This document shows positions 1 through 8,900 of a stretch of 58,137 nucleotides of DNA, one piece after another (positions within the stretch are counted from its first letter, which is position 1; every line of letters starts with the position of its first letter). This DNA comes from JBBSMX01 sp038232935. GTDB taxonomy: Bacteria > Bacteroidota > Rhodothermia > Rhodothermales > JANQRZ01. Under the pieces are notes generated by a model. It had not been told where the DNA came from. It made no database searches and saw nothing but the letters and a program-made list of their open reading frames with translations. Location of the stretch: assembly GCA_038232935.1 (NCBI GenBank), contig JBBSMX010000007.1, forward strand, positions 1 through 58,137, written 5' to 3'. A program made the position numbers and the translations under genes.

Positions 1-120
1 CAGTTGTGGGATCGGTTCTGCGACCGGGTCTACGCCCGTTCGTGGCAAGGTCTCTGGAGCGTGTCGTTGCTGAAGCTGGTGCATCTGAACCTCTGCTACG
101 CAGGAATTGCCTCGATCTGA
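1..120 (+). CDS. C-terminal fragment of a probable transposase (cut by window start)
   Basis: The open frame enters from the left edge and ends at TGA 118-120. It encodes 39 residues rich in aromatic and basic amino acids (QLWDRFCDRVYARSWQGLW, then a hydrophobic run ending in IASI). The RVYARSWQGL pattern followed by a hydrophobic helix resembles the C-terminal tails of IS982-type DDE transposases. That is an impression from pattern memory; there is no catalytic region in view to confirm it. If it is right, the start of the window lies at the end of an insertion sequence next to the amidohydrolase gene. Confidence 0.35.
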   Translation, partial: QLWDRFCDRVYARSWQGLWSVSLLKLVHLNLCYAGIASI

Positions 121-142
121 TCAACCCGCGACTGACGTTTGC

Positions 143-1408
143 TCAGTGGTCGCCGTGATAGCCCTCGCTGCGGTACACCTCGTAGCCGCCGACAGCATAG
201 GGCCGGTCCTCCGGGTCGTTCCGGTCGAAGACCTTGACTCCGTCGATGTACGTCTGCTCGACGTGGGTGTAGGTCGAGAGCGGGTCACCGGAGAGCACGA
301 CGAAGTCGGCGTCTTTCCCGGCTTCGAGAGAGCCGACGCGGTCTTGCAGCCCGAGCATCCGGGCTCCGGCGAGGGTGAGCGATTCGAGCGCCTTCGGGCG
401 GCTCATCCCGCCGCGCACGCCGAGCGCCGCTGAGCGGAGGAAGAGGCGGGAGTCCGTGATGCCGTCGTCGGTGTGGTAGGCCACGTCCACGCCGGCCTTC
501 TCCAACACCGCGCCGGTCGTGATATACAACTCGTCGGCTTCGATCTTCCCGCCCGGCGAGTCGAGCACGATGATCGAAGCAGGCGCTCCGGCGGCGGCGA
601 TCTCGTCGGCGACCTTCCAGCCTTCGGAAACGTGGTGGAGCACGGGCGTAAACCCGAACTCCTGCCCGAGCCGGAGCGCCGTCAGGATGTCGTGCTGCCG
701 GTGCGTGTGGAAGTGGACGATCCGGCGGCCGTCCATGACTTCGAGGAGGCCTTCCATCTGGAGGTCGCGGTCGGGAGGCTCATCGCCCGCCTTCTTCTCG
801 CGGTACTGCTGGGCTTTGAGGAAGAGCGAGCGGACGAGCGCGGCGCTCTTGGCGCGCGTGCCCGGGAACGGGCCGGGCTTCTCGCGGAGGGAGTTCGTCC
901 CGTTCGCCATCTTCATCCCGCCGCAAATGTCGCGGAGGGGATCGTCGCAGTAGAGCATCTCATCGATGGTCACGGCCGGGCGCGTCTTGAGGTAAGCGGT
1001 CTGGCCGCTCATCAAGTGGCCGCTGCCGGGCATGACGTTCACCGTCGTGATCCCGCCCGCGCGCGCTTTTTTGAACGTATCGCTCATCGGGTCGATGGCG
1101 TCGAGGATGCGGACGTCCGGGTGGAGCGCGGCCGACCGGTCGCCGCCGTCGCCCTCGCCGACGTGGGAGTGGGTGTCCACGAGTCCGGGCATGAGGATTT
1201 TCCCGCTGACATCGACCTGCGTCGCGCCGGACGGAACCCGCACGGCCGAGCGCGCACCGACGGCGGCGATCTTGCCGTCTTCGACGACGAGCACGCCGTC
1301 GGGGATAGGCGGCCCGGCGATGGGGTAGAGCGTGGCTCCGACGTAGGCGGTGGGCTGCGCGAGGGCGGGCGCAGCGAGGAGGAGCAAGGCGAAGGCGAGC
1401 AAACGCAT
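143..1408 (-). CDS. Secreted/periplasmic amidohydrolase-family metal hydrolase
   Basis: The protein has 421 residues. A signal peptide (MRLLAFALLLLAAPALAQ) decides the start at 1408; the frame stays open further upstream, but that stretch is repeat-derived. After the signal comes the small beta-sandwich of imidazolonepropionase-like amidohydrolases, then the metal-binding HxH of TIM-barrel amidohydrolases (VDTHSHVG, near residue 80). Further metal or catalytic positions are visible as HFHTHR, VLHHVSEG and YHTDDG (the late catalytic Asp region). The family cleaves C-N bonds in cyclic amides or peptides, and many secreted members in Bacteroidota have unknown substrates. It is divergent from the pyrophosphatase gene, with about 220 bp of repeats between them. 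The substrate cannot be read from the sequence. Confidence 0.88.
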   Translation of the reverse strand: MRLLAFALLLLAAPALAQPTAYVGATLYPIAGPPIPDGVLVVEDGKIAAVGARSAVRVPSGATQVDVSGKILMPGLVDTHSHVGEGDGGDRSAALHPDVRILDAIDPMSDTFKKARAGGITTVNVMPGSGHLMSGQTAYLKTRPAVTIDEMLYCDDPLRDICGGMKMANGTNSLREKPGPFPGTRAKSAALVRSLFLKAQQYREKKAGDEPPDRDLQMEGLLEVMDGRRIVHFHTHRQHDILTALRLGQEFGFTPVLHHVSEGWKVADEIAAAGAPASIIVLDSPGGKIEADELYITTGAVLEKAGVDVAYHTDDGITDSRLFLRSAALGVRGGMSRPKALESLTLAGARMLGLQDRVGSLEAGKDADFVVLSGDPLSTYTHVEQTYIDGVKVFDRNDPEDRPYAVGGYEVYRSEGYHGDH

Positions 1409-1488
1409 GGGTACGGAGGCGGGGTGAGCGACGGCGCAGAAGTTAACGGCTGCACCGCAGGAATACCACGGGGCCTCACCGACGGCAT

Positions 1489-1562
1489 CGTAGGGACACG
1501 GCGTGCCGTGTCCGGCCGGGCGTGCCTCCCCGGACTCGGGCAAGGCACGCCTTGCCCCTACG
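1489..1562. repeat. Double palindromic intergenic repeat (REP-like)
   Basis: Two perfect palindromes stand head to tail between divergent genes. GGACACGGC at 1494-1502 pairs with GCCGTGTCC at 1505-1513, and GGGCAAGGC at 1538-1546 pairs with GCCTTGCCC at 1549-1557. The whole unit is bounded by CGTAGGG on the left and CCCTACG on the right, which are themselves complementary. Units of the form TAGGGGCAAGGC...GCCTTGCCCCTA are dispersed in many bacterial genomes. Here two slightly different half-elements seem joined. Confidence 0.75.
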
Positions 1563-1586
1563 ACCGCCCCCCGGAACGGCGACGAT

Positions 1587-1628
1587 GCATCCACCGTCCT
1601 CTGTCCACCGTTCACCGTCCACCGACTC
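1587..1628. repeat. Heptanucleotide repeat array ahead of ppa (unit CCGTCCA)
   Basis: Six consecutive 7-mers fit one phase: GCATCCA, CCGTCCT, CTGTCCA, CCGTTCA, CCGTCCA, CCGACTC. They end two bases before the ppa start codon at 1630. The unit is the same as the perfect CCGTCCA array before purK (12389-12416), so this is one family of dispersed heptad repeats and not chance low complexity. Confidence 0.7.
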
Positions 1629-1629
1629 C

Positions 1630-2169
1630 ATGCACCCCTGGCACGACCTCTCCTCCGGCGACACCGCCGGCTGTTTCAACACGGTCATCGAGGTTCCGAA
1701 GGGCGGAACCGTCAAGTACGAACTCGACAAAGAGAGCGGGCTGCTGCGCGTAGACCGCGTGCTCTACAGCGCCGTGTTTTACCCCGCCAACTACGGCTTC
1801 ATCCCCCGCACACTCGGCGGCGACGGCGACGCGCTCGACGTGCTCGTGCTGATGGACCAGCCCGTGGCTCCGCTCAGCGTGCTGCGCGCCCGCGCTATAG
1901 GTGCGCTTCCGATGGTGGACGATGCCGGCGAGGACGAGAAGATCATCGCCGTCTGCTGCGACGACCCCGGCTTCGCCCACTACACCGACCTCGCTGACCT
2001 ACCCGGCCACCAGCAGCGCCAGATCGACCGCTTCTTCCAAGACTATAAGGTGCTGGAGCAGAAAGCGGTCGAGACGATGGAGTTCATGGGCCGCGACGAA
2101 GCCCTCGCCGTGATCCGCGACGGCATCGACCGCTACGCCCGCACATTTCCCGGCCGCGCCGACGCATAA
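1630..2169 (+). CDS. ppa: Inorganic pyrophosphatase, family I
   Basis: The protein has 179 residues, a normal length for a bacterial family I soluble pyrophosphatase, which hydrolyses PPi to two phosphates in the cytoplasm and pulls biosynthetic reactions forward. Family landmarks are in order: VIEVPKGGTVKYELD (substrate-binding Lys and Glu), YPANYGFIPRT, and the signature DGDALDVLVLM with its metal-binding aspartates. Later come EDEKIIAVCCDDP and the H..IDRFFQDYKVLE region. The ATG at 1630 starts directly before MHPWHDL, which suits the family. The longer open frame upstream is repeat sequence and should not be included. Confidence 0.96.
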   Translation: MHPWHDLSSGDTAGCFNTVIEVPKGGTVKYELDKESGLLRVDRVLYSAVFYPANYGFIPRTLGGDGDALDVLVLMDQPVAPLSVLRARAIGALPMVDDAGEDEKIIAVCCDDPGFAHYTDLADLPGHQQRQIDRFFQDYKVLEQKAVETMEFMGRDEALAVIRDGIDRYARTFPGRADA

Positions 2170-2221
2170 GCGCACGCTAGCGCCACGCTCCAGAAGCGCT
2201 GTCGCACACAGCCTCGCCCGA

Positions 2222-2252
2222 TTGCGCCGCCCGGTGCCACGGCGTACCTTAA
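2222..2252 (+). promoter_or_regulatory. Candidate gcvT promoter (TTG-N20-TACCTTAA)
   Basis: TTG at 2222-2224 and TACCTTAA at 2245-2252 are separated by 20 bases and lie 36 bases before the gcvT ATG. This resembles the -33 TTTG / -7 TAnnTTTG promoter type of Bacteroidota. It is a match by eye with a degenerate -7 box. Confidence 0.35.
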
Positions 2253-2288
2253 TCGCCCCTTCCCCTCTGCCCTCCTTTGACACCCCGT

Positions 2289-3419
2289 ATGGAGCCTTCG
2301 GTTACGCCCCTCGAACGGACCCCGCTCTACGAAACGCACCGCGCGCTCGGGGCCAAGATGATGCCCTTCGGCGGATTCGAGATGCCCGTCCAGTACTCCA
2401 GCATCCTCGACGAGCACCGGGCCGTCCGCGAAGCCGCCGGCCTCTTCGACGTCTCACACATGGGCGAAGTCCTCGTCCACGGCCCCGGCGCGTTCGACTT
2501 CGTCCAGCACCTCGTCACCAACGACGCCGGCACGCTCTACGACGGCCGTGCGATGTACACCGTGATGTGCCGCCCGGACGGCGGGGCCGTGGACGACCTC
2601 CTCGTCTATCGGATGACGGAGGACCGGTACCTCCTCGTCATCAACGCCTCCAACATCGAGAAGGACCTCGCCCACATCCGCGCCCAGCACGAGGCGTTCG
2701 AGGGCGAGGTGGAGATCGAAGACCTCTCCGAACAGACGGCGCTGCTCGCACTCCAGGGGCCGAAGGCGTTCGAGATCGCGCAGTCGGTGACGGACGTGCC
2801 GCTCGGCGACATCAAATACTACCACTTCGTGCAGCCCGAACCGGGAACGTTCCTCGGCTGCGAGCACGCGATCATCTCGCACACGGGCTACACCGGCGAG
2901 CCCGGCCTCGAAATCTACTGCGAGACCGAGCGCGCCGAGGGCGTGTGGAACGCGCTCATGGAGGCCGGCGAGGCGCACGGGCTGAAGCCCGCCGGTCTCG
3001 GCGCGCGCGACACCCTCCGCCTCGAAGCCGGCTACTGCCTCTACGGCCACGAGCTGACCGAGGAGACGACGCCCCTGGAAGCCGGGCTCGGCTGGGTGAC
3101 GAAGCTCGACAAAGGCGATTTCGTCGGACGCAAGGCCATCGCCGCGCAGAAGGAGCGGGGCGTGCCCCGCAAGCTCGTCGGATTCGTCATGGAAGAGCGT
3201 GGCATCCCCCGCCAGGACTACGCCATCACTGCCCCCGACGGCGAGCCCATCGGCGAAGTCACCAGCGGGTCGCAGTCGCCGCTCCTCGGGCAGGGCATCG
3301 GGCTGGGCTACGTCCCGAACGACTCCGCTTTCACCGCGCCCGGCAGCGCCATCGGCATCGCCGTGCGCGGGCGCATCCTACCGGCGACGGTCACGAAGCC
3401 GCCGTTCCACAAAAAATAG
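2289..3419 (+). CDS. gcvT: Aminomethyltransferase, glycine cleavage system T protein
   Basis: The protein has 376 residues. The T protein transfers the aminomethyl carbon from lipoylated H protein to tetrahydrofolate and releases ammonia. The typical N-terminus is visible (TPLYETHRALGAKMMPFGGFEMPVQY), then the folate-domain motif DVSHMGE (catalytic Asp region near residue 100 lies in TNDAG). Further in are GYTGEPGLEIY and LGARDTLRLEAGYCLYGHEL, and a C-terminal OB-like domain with GEVTSGSQSPLLGQGIGLGYV. The ATG at 2289 is preferred; an in-frame TTG at 2277 would add four residues. The other glycine cleavage genes (gcvH, gcvP) are not nearby, so the gene stands alone. Confidence 0.96.
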   Translation: MEPSVTPLERTPLYETHRALGAKMMPFGGFEMPVQYSSILDEHRAVREAAGLFDVSHMGEVLVHGPGAFDFVQHLVTNDAGTLYDGRAMYTVMCRPDGGAVDDLLVYRMTEDRYLLVINASNIEKDLAHIRAQHEAFEGEVEIEDLSEQTALLALQGPKAFEIAQSVTDVPLGDIKYYHFVQPEPGTFLGCEHAIISHTGYTGEPGLEIYCETERAEGVWNALMEAGEAHGLKPAGLGARDTLRLEAGYCLYGHELTEETTPLEAGLGWVTKLDKGDFVGRKAIAAQKERGVPRKLVGFVMEERGIPRQDYAITAPDGEPIGEVTSGSQSPLLGQGIGLGYVPNDSAFTAPGSAIGIAVRGRILPATVTKPPFHKK

Positions 3420-3515
3420 CTCCTTCGCTCCCTCTGGCTCAGATGAGACCCGGGCTGACGCGCCGCTGGCACTCCAAGCGCGTACTCTCCCGCCCCCCTC
3501 GCTTCTCTCCTCCGC

Positions 3516-4295
3516 ATGAACGTCGAAGTTTTTCTCACGGCTAGCTCCGCCACCGAAGAGGATCTGAAAGGGAAGTCCGTCATCGTCGTGGACGTGCTCC
3601 GCGCCTGCTCGACAATCGTGACCGCGCTGAACCACGGCGCGCGCGCGGTCATCCCCGTGGCCGATATGGCCGAGGCGAGCCGGATCAGCGCCCACATGGG
3701 CACGACCACGAGCCTGCTCGGCGGCGAGCGCGGCGGAACAAAGATCGAGGGGTACGCGCTCGGCAACTCGCCCGAGGAGTACGCTCCGGAGGCCGTGCAG
3801 GGCAAGACCGTCGTGCTCACCACGTCCAACGGCACACGGGCGGTGACGCAGGCGCGCGGTGCCGCCGAGATCGCGATAGGCTGCTTCCTCAACGTGAGCA
3901 AGGTGATCGAGTTCGCCTGGAAGGCCGAGCACGACGTGGTCCTCCTCTGCGCCGGCTCCGACGACCGCGTCTCGCTCGAAGACATCCTCTGCGCCGGCCT
4001 GATCCTGAACCAGCTCTGGGCCGACACCCACCACCGCGAGCGCTCCGACGCCGCCCACATCGCCCTCTCGCTCTACGCCTACGACAAGGACGACCTTACG
4101 AACGCGCTCACGCGGAGCAACCACGCCCAGCGCCTGATCGAGCTCGGCTTCGAAGAGGACGTCCGCTACTGCGCCCGCGTCGACGCGCTCCCGCTGTTGC
4201 CCGTCTACCGCGACAGCCGCCTCGTGCTCCAGAACCCCGCCGACGCCGCCGTCTCCGCTAAAGCGGTCCCGACCGAGACGCCGGCAGAAGGGTAA
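3516..4295 (+). CDS. comB: 2-phosphosulfolactate phosphatase family protein (ComB-like)
   Basis: The protein has 259 residues and matches the ComB family, Mg-dependent phosphatases that act on 2-phosphosulfolactate in coenzyme M biosynthesis. The family is widespread in bacteria that do not make coenzyme M, where its true role is open. Recognisable stretches are VIVVDVLRACSTI, LLGGERGGTKIEG, GNSPEEY, VVLTTSNGTRA and LCAGSDDRVSLEDILCAG. The C-terminus (NPADAAVSAKAVPTETPAEG) is low-complexity, and its last 90 coding bases recur perfectly at 9581-9670, beyond the neighbouring T9SS island. The gene is intact. Confidence 0.92.
   Translation: MNVEVFLTASSATEEDLKGKSVIVVDVLRACSTIVTALNHGARAVIPVADMAEASRISAHMGTTTSLLGGERGGTKIEGYALGNSPEEYAPEAVQGKTVVLTTSNGTRAVTQARGAAEIAIGCFLNVSKVIEFAWKAEHDVVLLCAGSDDRVSLEDILCAGLILNQLWADTHHRERSDAAHIALSLYAYDKDDLTNALTRSNHAQRLIELGFEEDVRYCARVDALPLLPVYRDSRLVLQNPADAAVSAKAVPTETPAEG
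4205..4294 (+). repeat. Left copy of a 90-bp perfect direct repeat (comB 3' end)
   Basis: Bases 4205-4294 are identical to 9581-9670 at a constant offset of 5376. The identity breaks one base before (T against C) and one base after (A against G). The copy ends within the comB stop codon. The two copies bracket the two-gene T9SS cargo island. Confidence 0.95.
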
Positions 4296-4324
4296 CGGGG
4301 CGTTTTTCGCGGCGACCGGCGCGG

Positions 4325-5911
4325 CTACTTCACCAGTGTCAGGCGTCGGACGACTGCCTCGCTGCCCACCTCCACACGCACGAGGTACACCCCGCTCGGG
4401 AGCGCGCGCCCGCTGAGGTCGAAGCGGTGCGCACCCGCCTTCAACCGCCCTTCGTGGAGCATCGCCACCGCGCGCCCGAGCACGTCGTAGACCACGACCC
4501 GCGCCTCGGCCGCCGCGTCGAGCGTGAGCGCCACCGTCGCCGATGCGTCCTCCCCGAGTGGGTTCGGGTACACCGACAGCGACGACGCCGACGGCACTTC
4601 GGCTAGCTCCTCTTCGCTCACCGTCCCCTGCGTCACCGTCAGCACGAGCGGCACCTCGACGGCCTCGCTTGTTTCTGCGGTGAACGCCTGCAACACGGCC
4701 GTGTACTCACCGACGGCCCGCTGCCCCGGCCGGAACGTCAGCGTGACCTCGCGGCTCTCGCCCGGTGCGAGCGTCCCGTCCCACTCGCTCACGACGAGCC
4801 ACGACGGCGGCAGCGGGTTCGGCCGCAGTGCTGCCACCCCTGCCGTGTCGAAGTTACTGAACGGGACGTAGAGCACGCCGTTGGGGTCGAGTCGGCTCCT
4901 CACCGGCTCCCCGCTAGCGCCGCCCCCTCCCGTGCCGCCGGTGAGGTCCGGCAGCGGCGTCTCCAGCGTCGTGCCCGCGCCGAGGTCGCCACCGAAGCGG
5001 TCGATCACAGCGATGCGAGGGGGCGGAGGACCCGCCGGGCTGATGATGAGTTCGAGGCGGAGGCCCTCTGTGCCCCCCTCCTCTTCAGCGAGGGTGTTGA
5101 GACCGAAGCCGAGGGCGGCACCGGGGTAGGCCTCGGGCTGGACGGGGTAGCCGTCGATCACGTTTCCCAGGGTGTCCACGGCCCACACGTCGTCGTTGGC
5201 GATGTCGGTGTAGTAGTACCGCTTCGTGGCGGCATCGTAGGCGAGACCTACAGGGCGGCCGGTCTCGTGGGGCGGCGGGGCCGTCTCGGCCACGGGGAGT
5301 TCGATGCGCCGCCCCGTCGCCACTCCGTCGAGGTCCCCTTCGAGGAGCAGGGCGCGGTGGAACTCAAACCCCTCAGCCTCGATGTTGAGCCACCACAGCG
5401 TTCCGGTGTCGGCGTTGTACGTCACACCTGTCGTGACGGGATTGGACTCCAGTTCCTCAACAATCGGGTGGGCAAAGCTGCGGATGAGTTCGAGGTCAGG
5501 CGTGAGCTCGTGCGTGCGGCTCGGAGCACGGATGTAGTCGGCGACGAAGAGGCGGCCGTCGGAGGTCATCGTCGCACCGTAGGGGTCCCAGTTGCCTGGC
5601 ACCGCCTCGGCCGCGATCAGCCCTAGCACCTCCCCGTACGTGCCACAGGGCGTACTGCCCCCGCCGAGCGTACCTATCAGTCGAAGCTCTCCTGCCCTTT
5701 GCAACGGGCGATCAAAGGAGAGACAGAATGCGAGCGCTTCACTACCGGTGTTCGTCATTGTCACCGTCCGTGCCTCCTCCGCTCCTCGCGGCACTACGAC
5801 GCTGAGGTCCGGCGGCTCGATCACGAGTTGCGCCCACGCGGGGACGTTGCTGAGGCCACCCAGGCCCAACAACGCCCCCACCACGACGCGGCGTAGGGTC
5901 GTCGTCACCAT
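4325..5911 (-). CDS. T9SS-exported protein with NHL/propeller-like middle and type A sorting domain
   Basis: The protein has 528 residues. An N-terminal signal peptide (ends ...VPAWAQ) is followed by a choice-of-anchor-type beta-sandwich start (DLSVVVPRGAEEARTVTMTNTG). The middle reads like a loose beta-propeller with repeated 'FVADY', 'LWWLN' and 'RYYYTDIANDDVWAVDTLGN' strands. A second Ig-like sandwich (LAPGESREVTLTFRPGQRAVGEY) leads into the C-terminal T9SS type A sorting domain (SLSVYPNPLGED..., VVYDVLGRAVAML, LPSGVYLVRVE). It should be carried across the outer membrane by T9SS and anchored or released there. Its ATG lies two bases after the stop of the upstream subtilase gene, so the two are one operon. 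A close, dead paralogue lies at 18908-22491. Function is unknown. Confidence 0.85.
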   Translation of the reverse strand: MVTTTLRRVVVGALLGLGGLSNVPAWAQLVIEPPDLSVVVPRGAEEARTVTMTNTGSEALAFCLSFDRPLQRAGELRLIGTLGGGSTPCGTYGEVLGLIAAEAVPGNWDPYGATMTSDGRLFVADYIRAPSRTHELTPDLELIRSFAHPIVEELESNPVTTGVTYNADTGTLWWLNIEAEGFEFHRALLLEGDLDGVATGRRIELPVAETAPPPHETGRPVGLAYDAATKRYYYTDIANDDVWAVDTLGNVIDGYPVQPEAYPGAALGFGLNTLAEEEGGTEGLRLELIISPAGPPPPRIAVIDRFGGDLGAGTTLETPLPDLTGGTGGGGASGEPVRSRLDPNGVLYVPFSNFDTAGVAALRPNPLPPSWLVVSEWDGTLAPGESREVTLTFRPGQRAVGEYTAVLQAFTAETSEAVEVPLVLTVTQGTVSEEELAEVPSASSLSVYPNPLGEDASATVALTLDAAAEARVVVYDVLGRAVAMLHEGRLKAGAHRFDLSGRALPSGVYLVRVEVGSEAVVRRLTLVK

Positions 5912-5913
5912 CG

Positions 5914-8900
5914 CTACCTCACCACCGTGACCTGCTCGGTGAAGCGGTGCTCACCCGCCTCCACGCGCACGAGGTAGACCCCGCTCGGCAGCCGCACGGC
6001 GTCGAGCGCCAGTTCGTGCGTGCCTGCCGCGAGCCAGCCGTCGTGGAGCGTCGCCACCTGCCGCCCGAGCACGTCGTAGACCACGACGCGGGACTCGGCG
6101 GCCCCGTCGAGCGTGAGCGCCACGGTCGCCTCCGCCTCGCTGCCGAACGGGTTCGGGTACACCGACAGCCCCGGCTCGGCCGCTCCGACCGCCGCCGCCT
6201 TCCCACCGAGCACATCGGCCACCGCAGCGGCCGGTGCGCCACGGGCACCGCCCCCCTCCGCGTCCGCCCCACGCCCGGCGTAGTGCGCCGCCAGCACTGA
6301 GAGCCCCCGCGCAGCGCTCCCGTCCGGCTCGCTCGCCGCCACCGCCGCCACGAGTGCCCCCGCTTCGGCATACCGACCGGCCTGCGCCTCCAGCGAGGCC
6401 TCGACCAGCGCGAGCACCCGGAGCACCGCCGGCCCCTCCACGCGCGGACGCCACCCCGAGATCGCCGTCGCCGCCGCCTCGTAGCGCTCGCCCGTGAGGG
6501 CGTCCACCACCCCGACTTCGAGCGCGGCCTCGGCCGTGGCGCGCAGCCCCTCCGGGAGGTTGGGGTTGTTCAGCCGACCTCGGAGCGCACGCAGCAGCCC
6601 GAACGAGGTCGCATGCTCACCCTCCGCGTCGGCCCGGTCCCGCCGGTGGAGCGCTCCGAGCCGGCGGACCAGCCCGGCCGCTTCCTCGCTCGCGGGGTCG
6701 GCGGCGAGGGCGGCGCGGATGGCGCGGATCGCGGCCCCGAGCCCCCCGCGCTCGGCCGTCTCCGTCGAAACGGCGATCTCGAACCCAGCGCTCCGGCTCT
6801 GGCTGCACGGGAGGGGGTCGCCGGGGTCGGGCGGGTCGATGGGATCGCACGCGAGCGGGAGCGTGGTGTCCACGTACCCGGTGACGGAGCCGGCGGGCGG
6901 GGGTCCGCCCGTGCCCCAGTAGACGACGTTCGCGTCCACGGCCGGATTCGAGGGGCTCCCGAACCCGAGGCTCGTGACGAGGACGCCGCCGGAGGCGTCG
7001 AAGATCGCGTTGTCCCCTGTGAGCCCGGTGTCGTCGCCTGCGAAGGCGAACCCGCTGGCGTAGACGTAGAGCTCCTCGTCGGCGTTGTGCGCCACCCGGT
7101 TCAGCCCAATGGCATCTGACGGGCTGAGGAAGAAGTCGCCGCCGGCCGTGACGAAGGCCCCGGTCCCGCCCGCGACGCCGGTGCCGTTGTCGAGGACGAA
7201 GTTGAACCGGAACGGGTCCGCGAGCGCGTTCGAGAGGTAGAGCCCGTCGCCGCCGTTCCCGCTGATCTCCGTGCCCGTGATGAAGGCGTTCGCATCCGTG
7301 AGAAAGACCCCTGCCCCCGTGTTGTCGCGGACGACGGCGTCTACGAGGTCGAGGTCGCCACGGCAGGAGGTGAAGCACGGGCACGAGGCCCCGTAGCACG
7401 CGATGAACCCGCCCTCGACGCCGGTCCCGTTCTGCTCAATCACGCTCCCGCTGACGACGGTGCCGCCGGAGGAGCGCACGTCGAGGCCGGTACCGTTGAG
7501 TTGGAGCGTGGAGTTCGCAATCGTCGCCGTGCCGGGGTCGTAGACCGTGACGCCGGTAGCGGCGTGCTCCACGGTCGCGCCGTCGAAGTCGAGCGTGCCG
7601 TCGGCGATGATCCCGCCCCAGCCCTGCCCTGTATCGAGCTCGGTGAACGTCGTGCCGTCGGCGTTGAGCGTCCCCTCCACGATGAGGTGGGTGCCGGGGG
7701 CGAAGTTAAGCGTGACAGCTCCGAGGTTCCACGTTTCCCCGGCCGGGATCGTGGCATCCTGGGCGAGGGTCCCACCGTATTGCTCCAGCGTCCGAACGAG
7801 TGCTCTATAGGCGTTGACGCGGCCGTAGCCGGTGTACTGGTTCCACGAGAGGCTCTCTCCCGTCTGGGGATCGGTGTAGAAGAACGAGTCGGGCCGCTCG
7901 TTCTGGTCCACCTTCTCCGCCGAGCGCGTGATGATGTCGTAGACCTTATCGACGCGGAGGGTCGGATTGATCGAGAGCACGAGCGCGGCCAAGGCCGCCA
8001 CGATGGGGCTGGCGTAGGAGGTGCCGGAGCACGTGCCGGGATCAGCCAAGCAGTCTGCTAATCCATGATTCCAGTTTCCGTTTACCAGCGTGGAACGCAG
8101 AATTCTCACATTCAACCCTGGTGCCGCTACATCAATAAAAGCCGCCTCGGGATCAGCAAGAGGATCGGCACCGGGGCTGTAGTTGACCCCCTCGAAAAAC
8201 TCGTCATTCCAGTCGGTGAGAGTAGCAGCGAGCACTTGGCCTTGATACGTGGTTCCGTTCCCCCCATCCAAGTCATCGTAGCTCAGGGCCGCAGGGTATG
8301 GTGGACAAGGAGGGGCACCGCACCCGTTGTTGCCACAACTCCCGTTCCCGGCACCTGCCACCACGACAATCCCCATGTTGAGAAAATCCCTCACAAGGCC
8401 ACTAAACGACTGATCGCCAGGACTCGGATCGTTGTCTTCATACGGATCACCTATAAACACAGTGCTCATGTTGACGACATCTACTTTTCCGTGTGCAGGA
8501 CTGGTGGGATCGTCGAGTTCCTCGAGTAGTGCCACGAGTCCAAGAGTGTTGGTCCGAAACCCAAATAACTCCACCTCCCATCCGAGACTTGCCACAAAAT
8601 CGTCATTGTCGGTATGTGCTCCAGCTAGTCCAGCAACTGCGGTCGCATGCCTAGTGCCTTGAACAAAGGCATCCAGCACTGTCAATTTGCTCTCGAGATC
8701 GTCATGGGTATCGACAAGCTCGCGGTCTTCACCGAAGCGATCCAGGATCGCAATTCCCACCGGTCGAATCGGGTCCGTCCCTCGTGTGATGTCCCACGCC
8801 TTCGCCGCCTCAACCGTCGGCAGACTGTACTGGTTGCCGTTCTCGTACTCCGGGTCGTTCGGCGGCGCGTCGAGGTCCGGGAAGTCTGGCGTGTCGGGGA

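Noticed and set aside
473..1753. Long plus-strand open frame opposite the amidohydrolase gene
   Set aside because: It is a GC-rich antisense shadow: the protein is Arg/Val/Gly-rich with no family pattern, while the minus strand encodes a complete amidohydrolase with signal peptide and metal motifs.
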